Of a stretch of DNA of 64,000 nt, positions 48,264 through 57,821 are shown one piece after another. The position numbers and the translations under genes were made by a program. Position 1 is the first letter of the stretch. Each line of letters begins with the position of its first letter. Below the pieces are notes generated by a model that saw only the letters and a list, made by a program, of their open reading frames with translations, did no database searches and was not told where the DNA came from. Where the stretch lies: NCBI RefSeq assembly GCF_042852765.1, contig NZ_AP031414.1, one strand, 5' to 3'. Source of the DNA: Schaedlerella glycyrrhizinilytica_A (GTDB lineage Bacteria; Bacillota; Clostridia; Lachnospirales; Lachnospiraceae).

Positions 48264-50879
48264 ATGAGCGAAAAGATTGTTTTAATAGACGGACACAGCA
48301 TTTTAAACCGGGCGTTTTACGGCGTGCCGGATCTGACCAATGCGGAGGGTCTGCATACGAATGCGGTGTATGGATTTCTAAATATTATGTTTAAAATCCT
48401 GGATGAGGAGAAACCGGAATATCTGACGGTGACATTTGACGTGCATGCGCCGACATTTCGGCATGAGATGTATGCGGAATATAAGGGAACGAGAAAGCCG
48501 ATGGCAGAGGAACTGAGGCAGCAGGTACCGGTGATCAAAGAAGTGCTTCAGGCAATGCGGATCGCCACGATCGAGAAAGCGGGACTGGAAGCAGACGATC
48601 TGCTCGGAACGATTTCCCGGATCTGTGAGGAAAAAGGGATGGATGTTGCGATCATTTCCGGAGATCGGGATACCCTGCAGCTTGCCACCGGAAAAGTGAA
48701 GATCCGGATCCCGAAGACGAAGCAGGGGCGGACCGAGGTGGAAGACTATTATGCGGCGGACGTCAAAGAAAAATTAGGCGTTACTCCGACAGAATTTATT
48801 GATGTGAAAGCTTTGATGGGCGATACGTCCGACAATATTCCGGGAGTTCCGGGGATCGGGGAGAAGACGGCGACCAAACTGATCACGGAATACAAGACGA
48901 TTGAAAATGTCTATGCCCATGCGGAGGAAGTAAAGCCTCCCAGAGCGAGCAAAAATATCCGGGAATTCTGGGAACAGGCGTGTATGAGCAAGACGCTGGC
49001 GACGATCGACACTCATGCGGAGATCGCATTTGATCCGGAAAAGGCTAAATACGGCAACCCATATACAAAAGAAGCGTATGAATTGTTTCAGAGACTGCAG
49101 TTCAAGAATCTTCTTGGACGGTTTGATGTGGAAGCGACGGCAAACCGTGTGGAAGAGCGGTTTTGTGAAGTGACGGACCGGCAGGAAATAGAGACGGTGT
49201 TTGCGAAAGCGTGTCAGGCAGAACGGGTGGGTGTTTCCATCTGGAAAGAGGATGGGAATGTACTTCCGCTGTTTGTACATGCTTCCGGATACGGACGGAT
49301 TTCCATTGCATGCGATGAAGAAAAAGTGTATTCGATCCCATGCAGTATGGAGACGGATATGGATGCGTTATTTGAAAAGTTAGGGGAGGTTCAGGCGGCA
49401 GCAGGAGAGTTTGTGATGTTTGATCTCAAACAGTATCTTTCCCTTTTTCAGGCAGAGCGGCATGAACGTTGTTTTGATGCGACGGTAGCCGCGTATCTGC
49501 TGAATCCTTTGAAAAATGATTATATGTATGAGGATGTGGCGAGAGAACAGTTGGGGCTTTTGATCGATGAAAAAGCGGACGGAATGTGCAGATCCTGCTA
49601 TGAGGCATATACGGCATGGAAAGCGGCGCCGCTTTTGAAAGAAAAATTAGCAGAGAGCGGAATGTATGAGTTGTTCCGGGATATTGAAATGCCGCTGTTA
49701 TTTACATTGTATGGTATGGAACAGGCAGGAATCCATGTAGAGGGTGAAGCGCTGAAAAGTTATGGCGATCAGCTCGGCGGACGGATCACGGAATTGGAAC
49801 AGGAGATCTGCGAGGAAGCAGGGGAGACGTTTAATATCAACTCTCCGAAGCAGCTCGGCGTGATCTTATTTGAAAAGCTCGGACTTCCGGGCGGGAAGAA
49901 GACAAAGACCGGATATTCGACGGCTGCGGATGTGTTGGATAAACTGGCGCCGGATCATCCGATCGTCAGTAAGATCTTGGAATATCGTCAGCTTACAAAA
50001 CTGAAATCCACATATGCGGACGGACTGGCAAATTACATCGGTGAAGACGGGCGGATCCACGGAAAATTCAACCAGACGATCACGGCGACCGGACGGATCA
50101 GCAGTACCGAACCGAACTTGCAGAATATTCCGGTGCGGATGGAACTGGGGCGCCTGATCCGGAAAGTATTCGTTCCGGAGGAGGGATATGTTTTTCTGGA
50201 TGCGGACTATTCACAGATCGAACTTCGGATCCTGGCGCATTGTTCCGGAGACGAGCAGTTGATCCAGGCATACCGGGAGGCGCAGGATATTCATCGGATG
50301 ACGGCGTCACAGGTATTTCATATTCCGTTTGATGAGGTGACGGATCTGCAGAGGAGAAATGCGAAAGCGGTCAATTTCGGGATCGTCTATGGGATCAGTT
50401 CATTCGGGCTGAGTCAGGACTTGAGCATTACACGAAAAGAGGCGGCACAATATATCGAAAGTTATTTTGAAACATACCCGGGGATCAAACGTTTTCTGGA
50501 TGAGCAGGTGGAACACGCAAAAGAAAACGGCTATGTTGTAACGTTGTTCGGACGCCGCCGTCCGGTACCGGAATTGAAGTCCAGCAACTTTATGCAGCGG
50601 AATTTCGGGGAACGTGTGGCGATGAACGCGCCGATCCAGGGAACTGCGGCGGACGTGATCAAGATCGCAATGATCGGTGTGGACCGGGAATTAAAAGAAC
50701 GGGGATTGAGATCCAGGTTGATCCTGCAGGTGCACGATGAACTTTTGATCGAGACGGCGGTGGAAGAACTGGAGGAAGTAAAAGGCATTTTAAAAGAACA
50801 GATGGAACATGCCGCCCGGTTAAAAGTACCGTTGATCGTCGATATGCATACGGGAAACAGCTGGTATGAGGCAAAATAG
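48264..50879 (+). CDS. polA: DNA polymerase I
   Basis: Repair and Okazaki-fragment polymerase with 5' nuclease. The 871-residue protein has the 5'-3' exonuclease domain (about 1-290, DGHSILNRAFYG and GVPGIGEKTATKL), a central domain (about 305-470) whose 3'-5' exonuclease DxE motif is missing (VGVSIWK), and the polymerase domain with motif A DADYSQIELRILAH near 645, motif B RRNAKAVNFGIVYG near 695, and motif C VHDELLIE near 830. The proofreading site is thus inactive, as usual in Firmicutes. It overlaps or abuts coaE, which follows in the usual clostridial order. Confidence 0.97.
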   Translation: MSEKIVLIDGHSILNRAFYGVPDLTNAEGLHTNAVYGFLNIMFKILDEEKPEYLTVTFDVHAPTFRHEMYAEYKGTRKPMAEELRQQVPVIKEVLQAMRIATIEKAGLEADDLLGTISRICEEKGMDVAIISGDRDTLQLATGKVKIRIPKTKQGRTEVEDYYAADVKEKLGVTPTEFIDVKALMGDTSDNIPGVPGIGEKTATKLITEYKTIENVYAHAEEVKPPRASKNIREFWEQACMSKTLATIDTHAEIAFDPEKAKYGNPYTKEAYELFQRLQFKNLLGRFDVEATANRVEERFCEVTDRQEIETVFAKACQAERVGVSIWKEDGNVLPLFVHASGYGRISIACDEEKVYSIPCSMETDMDALFEKLGEVQAAAGEFVMFDLKQYLSLFQAERHERCFDATVAAYLLNPLKNDYMYEDVAREQLGLLIDEKADGMCRSCYEAYTAWKAAPLLKEKLAESGMYELFRDIEMPLLFTLYGMEQAGIHVEGEALKSYGDQLGGRITELEQEICEEAGETFNINSPKQLGVILFEKLGLPGGKKTKTGYSTAADVLDKLAPDHPIVSKILEYRQLTKLKSTYADGLANYIGEDGRIHGKFNQTITATGRISSTEPNLQNIPVRMELGRLIRKVFVPEEGYVFLDADYSQIELRILAHCSGDEQLIQAYREAQDIHRMTASQVFHIPFDEVTDLQRRNAKAVNFGIVYGISSFGLSQDLSITRKEAAQYIESYFETYPGIKRFLDEQVEHAKENGYVVTLFGRRRPVPELKSSNFMQRNFGERVAMNAPIQGTAADVIKIAMIGVDRELKERGLRSRLILQVHDELLIETAVEELEEVKGILKEQMEHAARLKVPLIVDMHTGNSWYEAK

Positions 50880-50898
50880 CGGGGGGCAGAAAAAGGAT

Positions 50899-51480
50899 AT
50901 GAAAGTAATAGGAATTACCGGCGGCGTCGGCTGCGGAAAAAGCGCGGTGCTCGCATATCTGGAATCGGAGTACGCCGCGGTGGTCACAGAGCTGGACGAG
51001 GTGGCAAAGAATCTGCAGAAAAGCGGACAGGAATGCTTTGGACAGATCGTTGCACAATTTGGCGTCGAGATTCTGGGGGATGACGGAGAGCTGGATCGGA
51101 GCCGGCTTGCGGAAATTGTGTTCCGGGATCCGGAAAAACTTGCAAAGTTAAATACGATCGTGCATCCGAAAGTAAAAGAATGGGTGCGGGAGGACATTGC
51201 GCGGAAGCGAAAGGACGGCGTCGGGCTGTATGTGATCGAGGCGGCGCTTCTTCCGACTGCGGGATACGAGTCGATCTGTGATGAAATGTGGTATATTTAT
51301 GCGGAAGAACCGGTGAGGAGACGCAGAATGAAAGAATCGCGCGGCTATACGGACGAGAAGATCACGCAGATGATCGCATCACAGCCGACGGAACGGATGT
51401 TCCGGGAAAGCTGCGGTCACATGATCGACAACAGCGGAACATTGGAAAATACAAAGAAACAGATAGGAGAATTATTATGA
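50899..51480 (+). CDS. coaE: Dephospho-CoA kinase
   Basis: Last step of coenzyme A synthesis, ATP-dependent phosphorylation of dephospho-CoA. The 193-residue protein has the P-loop GGVGCGKS at 8-15 and the family motifs TELDEVAK near 30, HPKVKEWV near 92 and QPTERMFRE near 163. An in-frame ATG at 50866 lies inside polA; 50899 is used because MKVIGITGG is the usual start. Its stop overlaps the next start. Confidence 0.94.
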   Translation: MKVIGITGGVGCGKSAVLAYLESEYAAVVTELDEVAKNLQKSGQECFGQIVAQFGVEILGDDGELDRSRLAEIVFRDPEKLAKLNTIVHPKVKEWVREDIARKRKDGVGLYVIEAALLPTAGYESICDEMWYIYAEEPVRRRRMKESRGYTDEKITQMIASQPTERMFRESCGHMIDNSGTLENTKKQIGELL

Positions 51481-52274
51481 GAATGTGCAGTATTGCCAGC
51501 GGAAGCAGCGGCAACTGTATTTATGTGGGAAGCGACGATACGCACCTGCTTGTGGATGCGGGCATCAGCAAAAAAAGGATCGAAGCCGGACTGGAAAAGC
51601 TGGAGATCAAAGGGGATGAACTGGACGGGATCCTTGTGACTCATGAACATTCAGACCATATTCAGGGTCTGGGGGTGTTCAGCAGGAAATATGGGGTTCC
51701 GATCTATGCGACGCCGGGAACGATCGAGGGGATCAAATCCAGTTCCAGCCTTGGAAAACTGCCGGATGGGATTCTGCATCCGATCACGGTCGACGAGAAA
51801 TTTACGCTGGGAGATATTACGGTTGATCCGTTTGCAATCTCCCATGACGCCAACGAACCGTCCGGTTATCGGATGGAGTGCGGGGGGAAAGCTGCGGCGG
51901 TGGCGACGGATCTGGGGATCTATAACGATTATATCGTGAAGAAACTAGAAAATCTGGATGCAGTGCTTCTGGAAGCAAATCACGATGTACATATGCTGGA
52001 AGTCGGCGGATATCCGTATCATCTGAAGCGAAGGATTCTGGGGGACAGGGGGCATTTGTCCAACGAATTGTCAGGCAGACTTCTTTGTGATATACTACAT
52101 GATAATTTGAAACATATTGTTCTGGGGCATTTAAGCAAAGAGAATAATTATGCAAAACTTGCATATGAGACAGTGAAGCTGGAAGTAACGCTTGGGGACA
52201 ATCCTTATAAAGGCGAGGAACTGAATATGCAGGTCGCAAACCGCGACAGCGTATCGGAGATCCTTATGTTTTAA
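51477..52274 (+). CDS. MBL-fold metallo-hydrolase (YycJ/WalJ-like)
   Basis: A 265-residue metallo-beta-lactamase-fold hydrolase. The zinc motif THEHSDH is at residues 55-61, with further His/Asp ligands in GGYPYHLK and GHLSKEN near the C-terminus. It begins SIASGSSGNCIYV, typical of the YycJ group, which has been linked to DNA repair nuclease activity and to cell-wall regulation in other Firmicutes. The start ATG overlaps the coaE stop by four bases (ATGA). Confidence 0.9.
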   Translation: MRMCSIASGSSGNCIYVGSDDTHLLVDAGISKKRIEAGLEKLEIKGDELDGILVTHEHSDHIQGLGVFSRKYGVPIYATPGTIEGIKSSSSLGKLPDGILHPITVDEKFTLGDITVDPFAISHDANEPSGYRMECGGKAAAVATDLGIYNDYIVKKLENLDAVLLEANHDVHMLEVGGYPYHLKRRILGDRGHLSNELSGRLLCDILHDNLKHIVLGHLSKENNYAKLAYETVKLEVTLGDNPYKGEELNMQVANRDSVSEILMF

Positions 52275-52307
52275 GCAGAAAATAGAATGTGCAGGAGGAC
52301 AAACAGG

Positions 52308-52580
52308 ATGAAAAAATGTATCGTATCAGTATTGGGAAAAGACACCGTAGGGATCATTGCAAAGGTATGTACTTATCTTGCAGAGCATCAGATCAATATT
52401 CTGGATATTTCACAGACGATCATTCAGGGATACTTCAATATGATGATGATCGTGGACATATCGGATCTGGAACAGGATTTTACGGCGGTCTGTGACGAGA
52501 TGGCGACGCTCGGTGAGGAGATCGGCGTGACGATCCACTGCCAGAGAGAAGAGATTTTTGAAAAAATGCACAGACTGTAA
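52308..52580 (+). CDS. ACT domain protein (UPF0237)
   Basis: A 90-residue protein formed by one ACT domain (VSVLGKDTVGIIAKVCTYLAEHQINILDISQTI), a fold that usually binds amino acids. The AGGAGG nine bases before 52308 fixes the start. It is paired with the downstream PFL-family gene, an association seen across many bacteria and archaea, so the two products probably act together. The ligand is unknown. Confidence 0.92.
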   Translation: MKKCIVSVLGKDTVGIIAKVCTYLAEHQINILDISQTIIQGYFNMMMIVDISDLEQDFTAVCDEMATLGEEIGVTIHCQREEIFEKMHRL

Positions 52581-52614
52581 GCGGAAAACGAAAAACGAAT
52601 GCGAGGAACCAGAC

Positions 52615-53979
52615 ATGATTAATATGTATGAAGTATCAGAGACAAATAAGATGATCGAACACGAAAATCTGGATGTGCGTACGATCACACTTGGAATCAG
52701 CCTGTTGGACTGTGTGGACTCCAATCTGGAAGAATTGAACCGGAAGATTTATGATAAGATCACAACCATTGCAAAAGATCTGGTCAGCACGGGTCAGGAT
52801 ATCGAAAAGGAATTCGGGATCCCGATCGTGAATAAACGGATTTCCATCACGCCGATCGCGCTGGTCGGCGCAGCGGCATGTAAATGTCCGGAAGATTTTG
52901 TGGAAGTGGCAAAGACGCTGGATCGCGCGGCGAAAGAAGTCGGCGTGAATTTTATCGGCGGTTATTCCGCACTTGTCTCCAAAGCGATGACAAAGAGTGA
53001 TGAGAATCTGATCCGTTCGATCCCGCAGGCGCTGGCGGTAACCGAGCGGATCTGCAGTTCCGTCAATGTCGGTTCGACGAAAACCGGCATCAATATGGAT
53101 GCGGTGCGGCTCTGCGGCGAGATCGTAAAAGCGACGGCCGAGGCGACAAAAGAGAATGACTCCCTTGGCTGTGCGAAACTGGTGATCTTCTGCAACGCGC
53201 CGGATGACAACCCGTTTATGGCCGGTGCATTTTTAGGAGTGACAGAAGCGGATGCTGTCATCAATGTCGGCGTCAGCGGACCGGGAGTTGTAAAGAAAGC
53301 GTTGGAAAAAGTACGGGGAAAAGGATTTGAAGAACTTTGCGAGACGATCAAAAAGACCGCGTTTAAGGTGACCCGTGTGGGACAGCTTGTCGCGGGAGAA
53401 GCGTCAAAACGTCTCGGCGTTCCGTTCGGGATCGTAGATCTTTCACTGGCGCCGACACCGGCGATCGGTGACAGCGTGGCGGAGATCCTTGAGGAGATCG
53501 GACTGGAACGGGTCGGCGCACCGGGAACGACGGCGGCGTTGGCAATGCTGAATGATCAGGTGAAAAAAGGCGGCGTGATGGCGTCTTCTTATGTAGGAGG
53601 ACTCAGCGGCGCGTTTATTCCGGTCAGTGAAGATCAGGGAATGATCGACGCGGTCAATGCGGGAAGCCTGACACTGGAGAAACTGGAGGCGATGACTTGC
53701 GTCTGCTCGGTGGGGCTGGATATGATCGCCATCCCAGGAAAGACAGAGGCAAGCACGATTTCCGGAATTATCGCAGATGAGATGGCGATCGGTATGGTCA
53801 ATCAGAAGACGACGGCAGTCCGTCTGATCCCGGTGATCGGAAAAGATGTAGGAGAGATCGCAGAGTTTGGAGGACTTCTCGGATATGCGCCGATCATGCC
53901 AGTCAATGAATTCGGCTGTGATGCATTTATCGGCAGAAAAGGAAGAATACCGGCTCCGATCCATAGTTTCAAAAATTAG
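52615..53979 (+). CDS. PFL family protein (UPF0210/DUF711)
   Basis: A 454-residue cytoplasmic protein of the UPF0210 family, which is distantly related to pyruvate formate-lyase by fold but lacks the glycyl-radical motif. Conserved stretches include NVRTITLGISLLDC-type N-terminus (VRTITLGISL), KRISITPIALVG near 80, and GAPGTTAALAMLNDQVKKGG near 310. The start at 52615 is behind GAGGA. It follows the ACT gene by 34 bases. No biochemical function is established for this conserved pair. Confidence 0.9.
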   Translation: MINMYEVSETNKMIEHENLDVRTITLGISLLDCVDSNLEELNRKIYDKITTIAKDLVSTGQDIEKEFGIPIVNKRISITPIALVGAAACKCPEDFVEVAKTLDRAAKEVGVNFIGGYSALVSKAMTKSDENLIRSIPQALAVTERICSSVNVGSTKTGINMDAVRLCGEIVKATAEATKENDSLGCAKLVIFCNAPDDNPFMAGAFLGVTEADAVINVGVSGPGVVKKALEKVRGKGFEELCETIKKTAFKVTRVGQLVAGEASKRLGVPFGIVDLSLAPTPAIGDSVAEILEEIGLERVGAPGTTAALAMLNDQVKKGGVMASSYVGGLSGAFIPVSEDQGMIDAVNAGSLTLEKLEAMTCVCSVGLDMIAIPGKTEASTISGIIADEMAIGMVNQKTTAVRLIPVIGKDVGEIAEFGGLLGYAPIMPVNEFGCDAFIGRKGRIPAPIHSFKN

Positions 53980-53996
53980 CACAGAAAGGAAGCGAC

Positions 53997-54860
53997 ATGA
54001 AAAAAATAGCGATCATGACAGACAGCAACAGCGGGATCACACAGGAAAAAGGCAAAGAACTGGGAGTCTGTGTTCTGCCGATGCCGTTCTTTATCAATGA
54101 GAAGCTGTATTTTGAAGATATTACACTGACACAGGAAGAATTTTACAAGTATCTGGAAGAGGATGCGGACATCTCCACTTCCCAGCCGTCTCCGAGAGAT
54201 GTGATGGAACGCTGGGATCAGCTGCTGGAAGAATATGATGAGGTTGTACATATCCCGATGTCCAGTGGCTTGAGCGGATCCTGTGAAACTGCGATGACAT
54301 TGGCGCAGGATTATGACGGAAAAGTGCAGGTTGTGAACAACCAGCGGATTTCCGTGACGCAGGAGCAGTCGGTTTATGATGCGATACTTTTGCGGGATGC
54401 AGGAAAAGACGCCGCGCAGATCAAAGAGATCCTGGAGGCGGAAAAGTTTGAGTCTACGATCTACATTACCGTAGATACGCTGAAATATTTAAAGAAAGGC
54501 GGTCGGATCACTCCGGCAGCGGCAGCACTCGGAACAGTATTGAATCTGAAGCCGGTTCTGCAGATTCAGGGAGAAAAGCTGGATGCATTTGCAAAAGTAC
54601 GCGGATGGAAAGCGGCAAAGCGGACGATGCTCAAGGCGATCGAGACAGATCTGAAAGAACGTTTCAAAGGAAAAGAAGATCAGCTTACGCTGGGCGTTGT
54701 GTGCACATGCGGCAAGGAAGACGCGGCGGAATGGAAAGAAGAGATCCATACGATGTTTCCACAGTTTGAGATCATGGAAGCTCCGTTGTCTTTGAGCGTT
54801 GCATGCCATATCGGTCCGGGAGCGATGGCGGTGACGTGTACGAAGAAAGTGAAGATCTGA
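53997..54860 (+). CDS. DegV family fatty-acid-binding protein
   Basis: A 287-residue protein that binds a fatty acyl chain; in other Firmicutes such proteins (FakB type) hand fatty acids to the kinase FakA. Signature residues seen: MTDSNSGIT near residue 8, DISTSQPSP near 58, HIPMSSGLSGSC near 85, and GGRITPAAAALGTVLNLKPVL near 168. AGGAAGC precedes the start. The kinase partner is not in this window. Confidence 0.92.
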   Translation: MKKIAIMTDSNSGITQEKGKELGVCVLPMPFFINEKLYFEDITLTQEEFYKYLEEDADISTSQPSPRDVMERWDQLLEEYDEVVHIPMSSGLSGSCETAMTLAQDYDGKVQVVNNQRISVTQEQSVYDAILLRDAGKDAAQIKEILEAEKFESTIYITVDTLKYLKKGGRITPAAAALGTVLNLKPVLQIQGEKLDAFAKVRGWKAAKRTMLKAIETDLKERFKGKEDQLTLGVVCTCGKEDAAEWKEEIHTMFPQFEIMEAPLSLSVACHIGPGAMAVTCTKKVKI

Positions 54861-54887
54861 CGATACGCGTGTGCGCTTAAAAGATTG

Positions 54888-54933
54888 CAGCGTCCGTGTA
54901 CAAAAGGCGTATTTTTCTTGTACACGGATGCTG
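54888..54933. repeat. Hairpin CAGCGTCCGTGTACAA, member of dispersed repeat family
   Basis: CAGCGTCCGTGTACAA at 54888-54903 pairs with TTGTACACGGATGCTG at 54918-54933 (one G-U) around a 14-base loop. The arms match those of the hairpin at 40736. Confidence 0.72.
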
Positions 54934-54947
54934 TTGACAGGAAAGAG

Positions 54948-54988
54948 ATAACCAGAGGAACCTTATATTTTAAGGATCCCCTGGTTAT
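54948..54988 (-). terminator. Hairpin at the 3' end of tmcAL
   Basis: ATAACCAG at 54948 pairs with CTGGTTAT at 54981, extended by AGGAACCTTA/TAAGGATCC. It overlaps the end of tmcAL and may terminate it and the facing degV transcript. Confidence 0.5.
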
Positions 54989-56246
54989 ACTCATTTTTAA
55001 AAGCTGTTTTATACTTGTCTGTCACAACGGACGTGTAAAGATTAGAAGCTAAAACATCCTGCGTCAGCATTTTCTGTCCGGATTCCGGGAGATGTCCGGC
55101 GTCATACAGGCGGGTGAGCAGCGGAAGCTTTCCGTGCCTGGCGGCTGCGGAGATCACTTTTTCCGAGTCTTTCCGAAAGCCAAGAAGATGGGCATAATAA
55201 TGAAAATGATCGGAAGTATAGGCGGCGACATTTTTCTTTTTGATCCCCAGCATAATATGCAGCAGCGCCCGGTTGACACGGGTCTGCGTGAGCTCCCGTG
55301 TTTTCAGAAGTTCGCAGAACTGCTGGTAGTGAAAATAATGATTGAGCTGCGCGCAGATCCGGTTGGCAAGTTCCTGAGAAACATCCATGTATCGGATCAG
55401 GGAATCCGGTTTTTTGTTGAGCAGTTTATACTTTAAAATGAGAGAAAAATCATTCTGGCAGATCGGATACTGGATCCTGTGATGATCTTTTAATAATTCC
55501 AGACAGGATTCCGGAACCTGATGTTCCAACTCACCGAGGATATGGTGTATCCCGGAATATTCCGGCTGATCGGCATGGTCGATATGAACCGCGGAACCGG
55601 AGTAGGCGAGCAAGGAACGGATCGCGGAAGCGGAGCTGTAGGAATCGTGCAGATCCGGATCGTGATAATGTGCTCCGCGCCGGGCGATCGTGTACGGTAT
55701 GATCCGGCTTTTCTGACGCTTCAGGGCTTTTAAATATTCGATCCCGAGAATATTGTTCGGATCGTTTAAGAGGAAAGAGCAGTCGTTTCCGCGGAGACAT
55801 GCGGAGACGGCTTCCTGCCGTGCCATGGGATAGGAAGCTCCGTTTTTTAAATGGAACCTAAGGACGGTTCGGTAAAGTTCCGGTTCCTCCACGAGAAGAT
55901 CGGCGATCTGCGAAAGACTTTCGAGGTCGTTACACTCACTGCCGAATACAAGCGTATCGACGATGCCGAGCCGATCGAGAAGAGAAACAGCGCCCTCTGC
56001 GAATAATTCCGCGCTGCCGGTCGCATAGCAGACAGGAAGTTCAAAAACCGCGGAAGCACCGCATTTTAATGCCATTTCCGCTCGGAGACGTTTGGGCATG
56101 CATGCGGGAATCCCGCGCTGTACATAGTCGCCGCTCATCACAACGACTGCGTGGTCGGCGCCTGTGATTTTTTTTGCCTGCTCGATATGATAGCGGTGTC
56201 CGTTATGGAATGGATTGTACTCAGCGATTAATCCGACAATTTTCAT
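54963..56246 (-). CDS. tmcAL: tRNA(Met) cytidine acetate ligase (TmcAL/YlbM)
   Basis: Uses acetate and ATP to form N4-acetylcytidine at the wobble base of elongator tRNA-Met. The 427-residue protein begins with the nucleotidyltransferase motif GLIAEYNPFHNGHRYHI (HxGH at residues 13-18), followed by VVMSGDYVQRGIPA and SSASAIRSLL near 206, all typical. AAGGAG six bases upstream on the minus strand supports the start. It is divergent from mgtE. Confidence 0.92.
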   Translation of the reverse strand: MKIVGLIAEYNPFHNGHRYHIEQAKKITGADHAVVVMSGDYVQRGIPACMPKRLRAEMALKCGASAVFELPVCYATGSAELFAEGAVSLLDRLGIVDTLVFGSECNDLESLSQIADLLVEEPELYRTVLRFHLKNGASYPMARQEAVSACLRGNDCSFLLNDPNNILGIEYLKALKRQKSRIIPYTIARRGAHYHDPDLHDSYSSASAIRSLLAYSGSAVHIDHADQPEYSGIHHILGELEHQVPESCLELLKDHHRIQYPICQNDFSLILKYKLLNKKPDSLIRYMDVSQELANRICAQLNHYFHYQQFCELLKTRELTQTRVNRALLHIMLGIKKKNVAAYTSDHFHYYAHLLGFRKDSEKVISAAARHGKLPLLTRLYDAGHLPESGQKMLTQDVLASNLYTSVVTDKYKTAFKNEYNQGILKI

Positions 56247-56256
56247 AAGAATCTCC

Positions 56257-56285
56257 TTGTATATCTTTTTGAGAACTATTATACT
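56257..56285 (+). promoter_or_regulatory. Promoter of mgtE
   Basis: TTGTAT at 56257-56262 and TATACT at 56280-56285, 17 bases apart. Confidence 0.65.
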
Positions 56286-56342
56286 ATAAAAGATGGTAAA
56301 AAAACATCAAGAAAAATGAAATGAACGAAAGCGGGGGACGTA

Positions 56343-57677
56343 ATGAAGAAAGAACAGGTCGAAGAACTGCTTGAAAAGAGGGAGTTCAAAGAATTAAAAG
56401 AATTGCTGGAAACGATGCACCCCGTTGATATTGTAGAGATTTTAGAGGACATTGAGCAGCGGCAGATGATCCTGATCTTCCGGCTTCTGGCGAAAGAAGA
56501 GGCGGCGGAAGTATTTACGGATATGAATAGCGATATGCGTGAATATCTGATCAATGCATTGACAGACTCGGAGTTGGAAGAGGTCATGGATGAGATGTAC
56601 CTTGACGACTCGGTCGACGTACTGGAAGAGATGCCTGCCAATGTGGTAGACCGTCTGCTGTCGGTAACCGACGAGGAAACAAGACAGAAGATCAATGCGC
56701 TTCTGCAGTATCCGGAAGACAGCGCGGGAAGCATCATGAATGTGGAGTATATCAGCCTGCGCAAAGAGATGACGGTGGAAGATGCGATCTTGAAGATCAG
56801 GCAGGTTGGTATCAACCGGGAGACGATCTATACTTGTTATGTGACAGAGAAGAAAAAATTGATCGGGGCGGTGGACGTCAAGGATCTTCTGACGGCCGGC
56901 GAGTCCAGATTGATCGAAGAGATCATGGATGAAAATGTACTTTGTGCCCGCACGCTAGATGATCAGGAAGAGGTGGCAAGCAAGATCCGGAAATACGGTC
57001 TTGTCGCGATCCCGATCATCGATCACGAGAATTGTCTTGTCGGAATCGTTACGGTTGACGACGCCATGCTCGTTATGCAGGAAGAGACAACGGAAGATAT
57101 CAGCATGATGGCCGGTGTCAGCCCGAACGAAGATTCGTATTTCGGTACGTCCGTTTTTCAACATGCGAAGAACCGGTCGCTGTGGCTGATGCTTCTGATG
57201 CTTTCGGCAACGGTCAGCGGCGAGATCCTGGCGCATTATGAAAAGGCAATGGCGGCGATGCCGGTGCTGATCACTTTTATTCCGATGCTGATGGGAACAA
57301 GTGGAAACAGCGGATCTCAGAGTTCTACGATGGTGATCCGGGGACTCGCCGTGGGAGAGATCCAGTTTAAAGATTTTTTCAGGGTCGTATTAAAAGAGAT
57401 CCGGGTGGCTCTGATCGTCGGAGTGCTGCTTGCGATCGTCAATGGAATCCGCGTATATCTGATGTATGATCAGGATCTGACGCTTGCGATCGCCATTGGC
57501 ATTACGATGATCGCCATTGTATGCATGGCGAAATGTGTCGGCTGTACGCTTCCGCTTCTGGCAAAAAAGATCGGACTCGATCCGGCGCTGATGGCGGCGC
57601 CGCTGATCTCCACGATCATGGACACTTGTACGATCCTGATGTATTTCGCGATCATAACTGCGTTGTATCGAATGTAA
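56343..57677 (+). CDS. mgtE: Magnesium transporter MgtE
   Basis: Mg2+ channel with cytoplasmic gate. The 444-residue protein shows the family layout: N-terminal helical MgtE_N domain (about 1-120), two CBS domains (about 125-245; SAGSIMNVEYISL starts the first), a connecting helix, and five membrane helices (about 275-444). PVLITFIPMLMGTSGNSGSQSSTM near 315 is the pore signature. No M-box riboswitch is visible in the 60-base leader. The terminator overlaps its stop codon. Confidence 0.95.
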   Translation: MKKEQVEELLEKREFKELKELLETMHPVDIVEILEDIEQRQMILIFRLLAKEEAAEVFTDMNSDMREYLINALTDSELEEVMDEMYLDDSVDVLEEMPANVVDRLLSVTDEETRQKINALLQYPEDSAGSIMNVEYISLRKEMTVEDAILKIRQVGINRETIYTCYVTEKKKLIGAVDVKDLLTAGESRLIEEIMDENVLCARTLDDQEEVASKIRKYGLVAIPIIDHENCLVGIVTVDDAMLVMQEETTEDISMMAGVSPNEDSYFGTSVFQHAKNRSLWLMLLMLSATVSGEILAHYEKAMAAMPVLITFIPMLMGTSGNSGSQSSTMVIRGLAVGEIQFKDFFRVVLKEIRVALIVGVLLAIVNGIRVYLMYDQDLTLAIAIGITMIAIVCMAKCVGCTLPLLAKKIGLDPALMAAPLISTIMDTCTILMYFAIITALYRM

Positions 57678-57705
57678 AGGCTGCGTTTGCAGCCTTTTCG
57701 CTTTT
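57677..57705 (+). terminator. Terminator after mgtE
   Basis: AAGGCTGC-GTTT-GCAGCCTT, followed by TTCGCTTTTT, beginning at the last base of the mgtE stop codon. Confidence 0.85.
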
Positions 57706-57755
57706 TATATAGAAAGCGAAATAAAATTGTTCTTAAAAATGCACATGAATCCCAC

Positions 57756-57784
57756 TTGTATACAGTATTTCTTTGCGCTATAAT
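57756..57784 (+). promoter_or_regulatory. Promoter of pta-ackA
   Basis: TTGTAT at 57756-57761 and a perfect TATAAT at 57779-57784, 17 bases apart. Confidence 0.72.
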
Positions 57785-57821
57785 GAAGAAAGTGAGAAAA
57801 AAGGAAAGGTGGTTTTTAACC

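Noticed and set aside
56247..56342. An M-box magnesium riboswitch before mgtE
   Set aside because: The leader is about 60 bases, far too short for an M-box.
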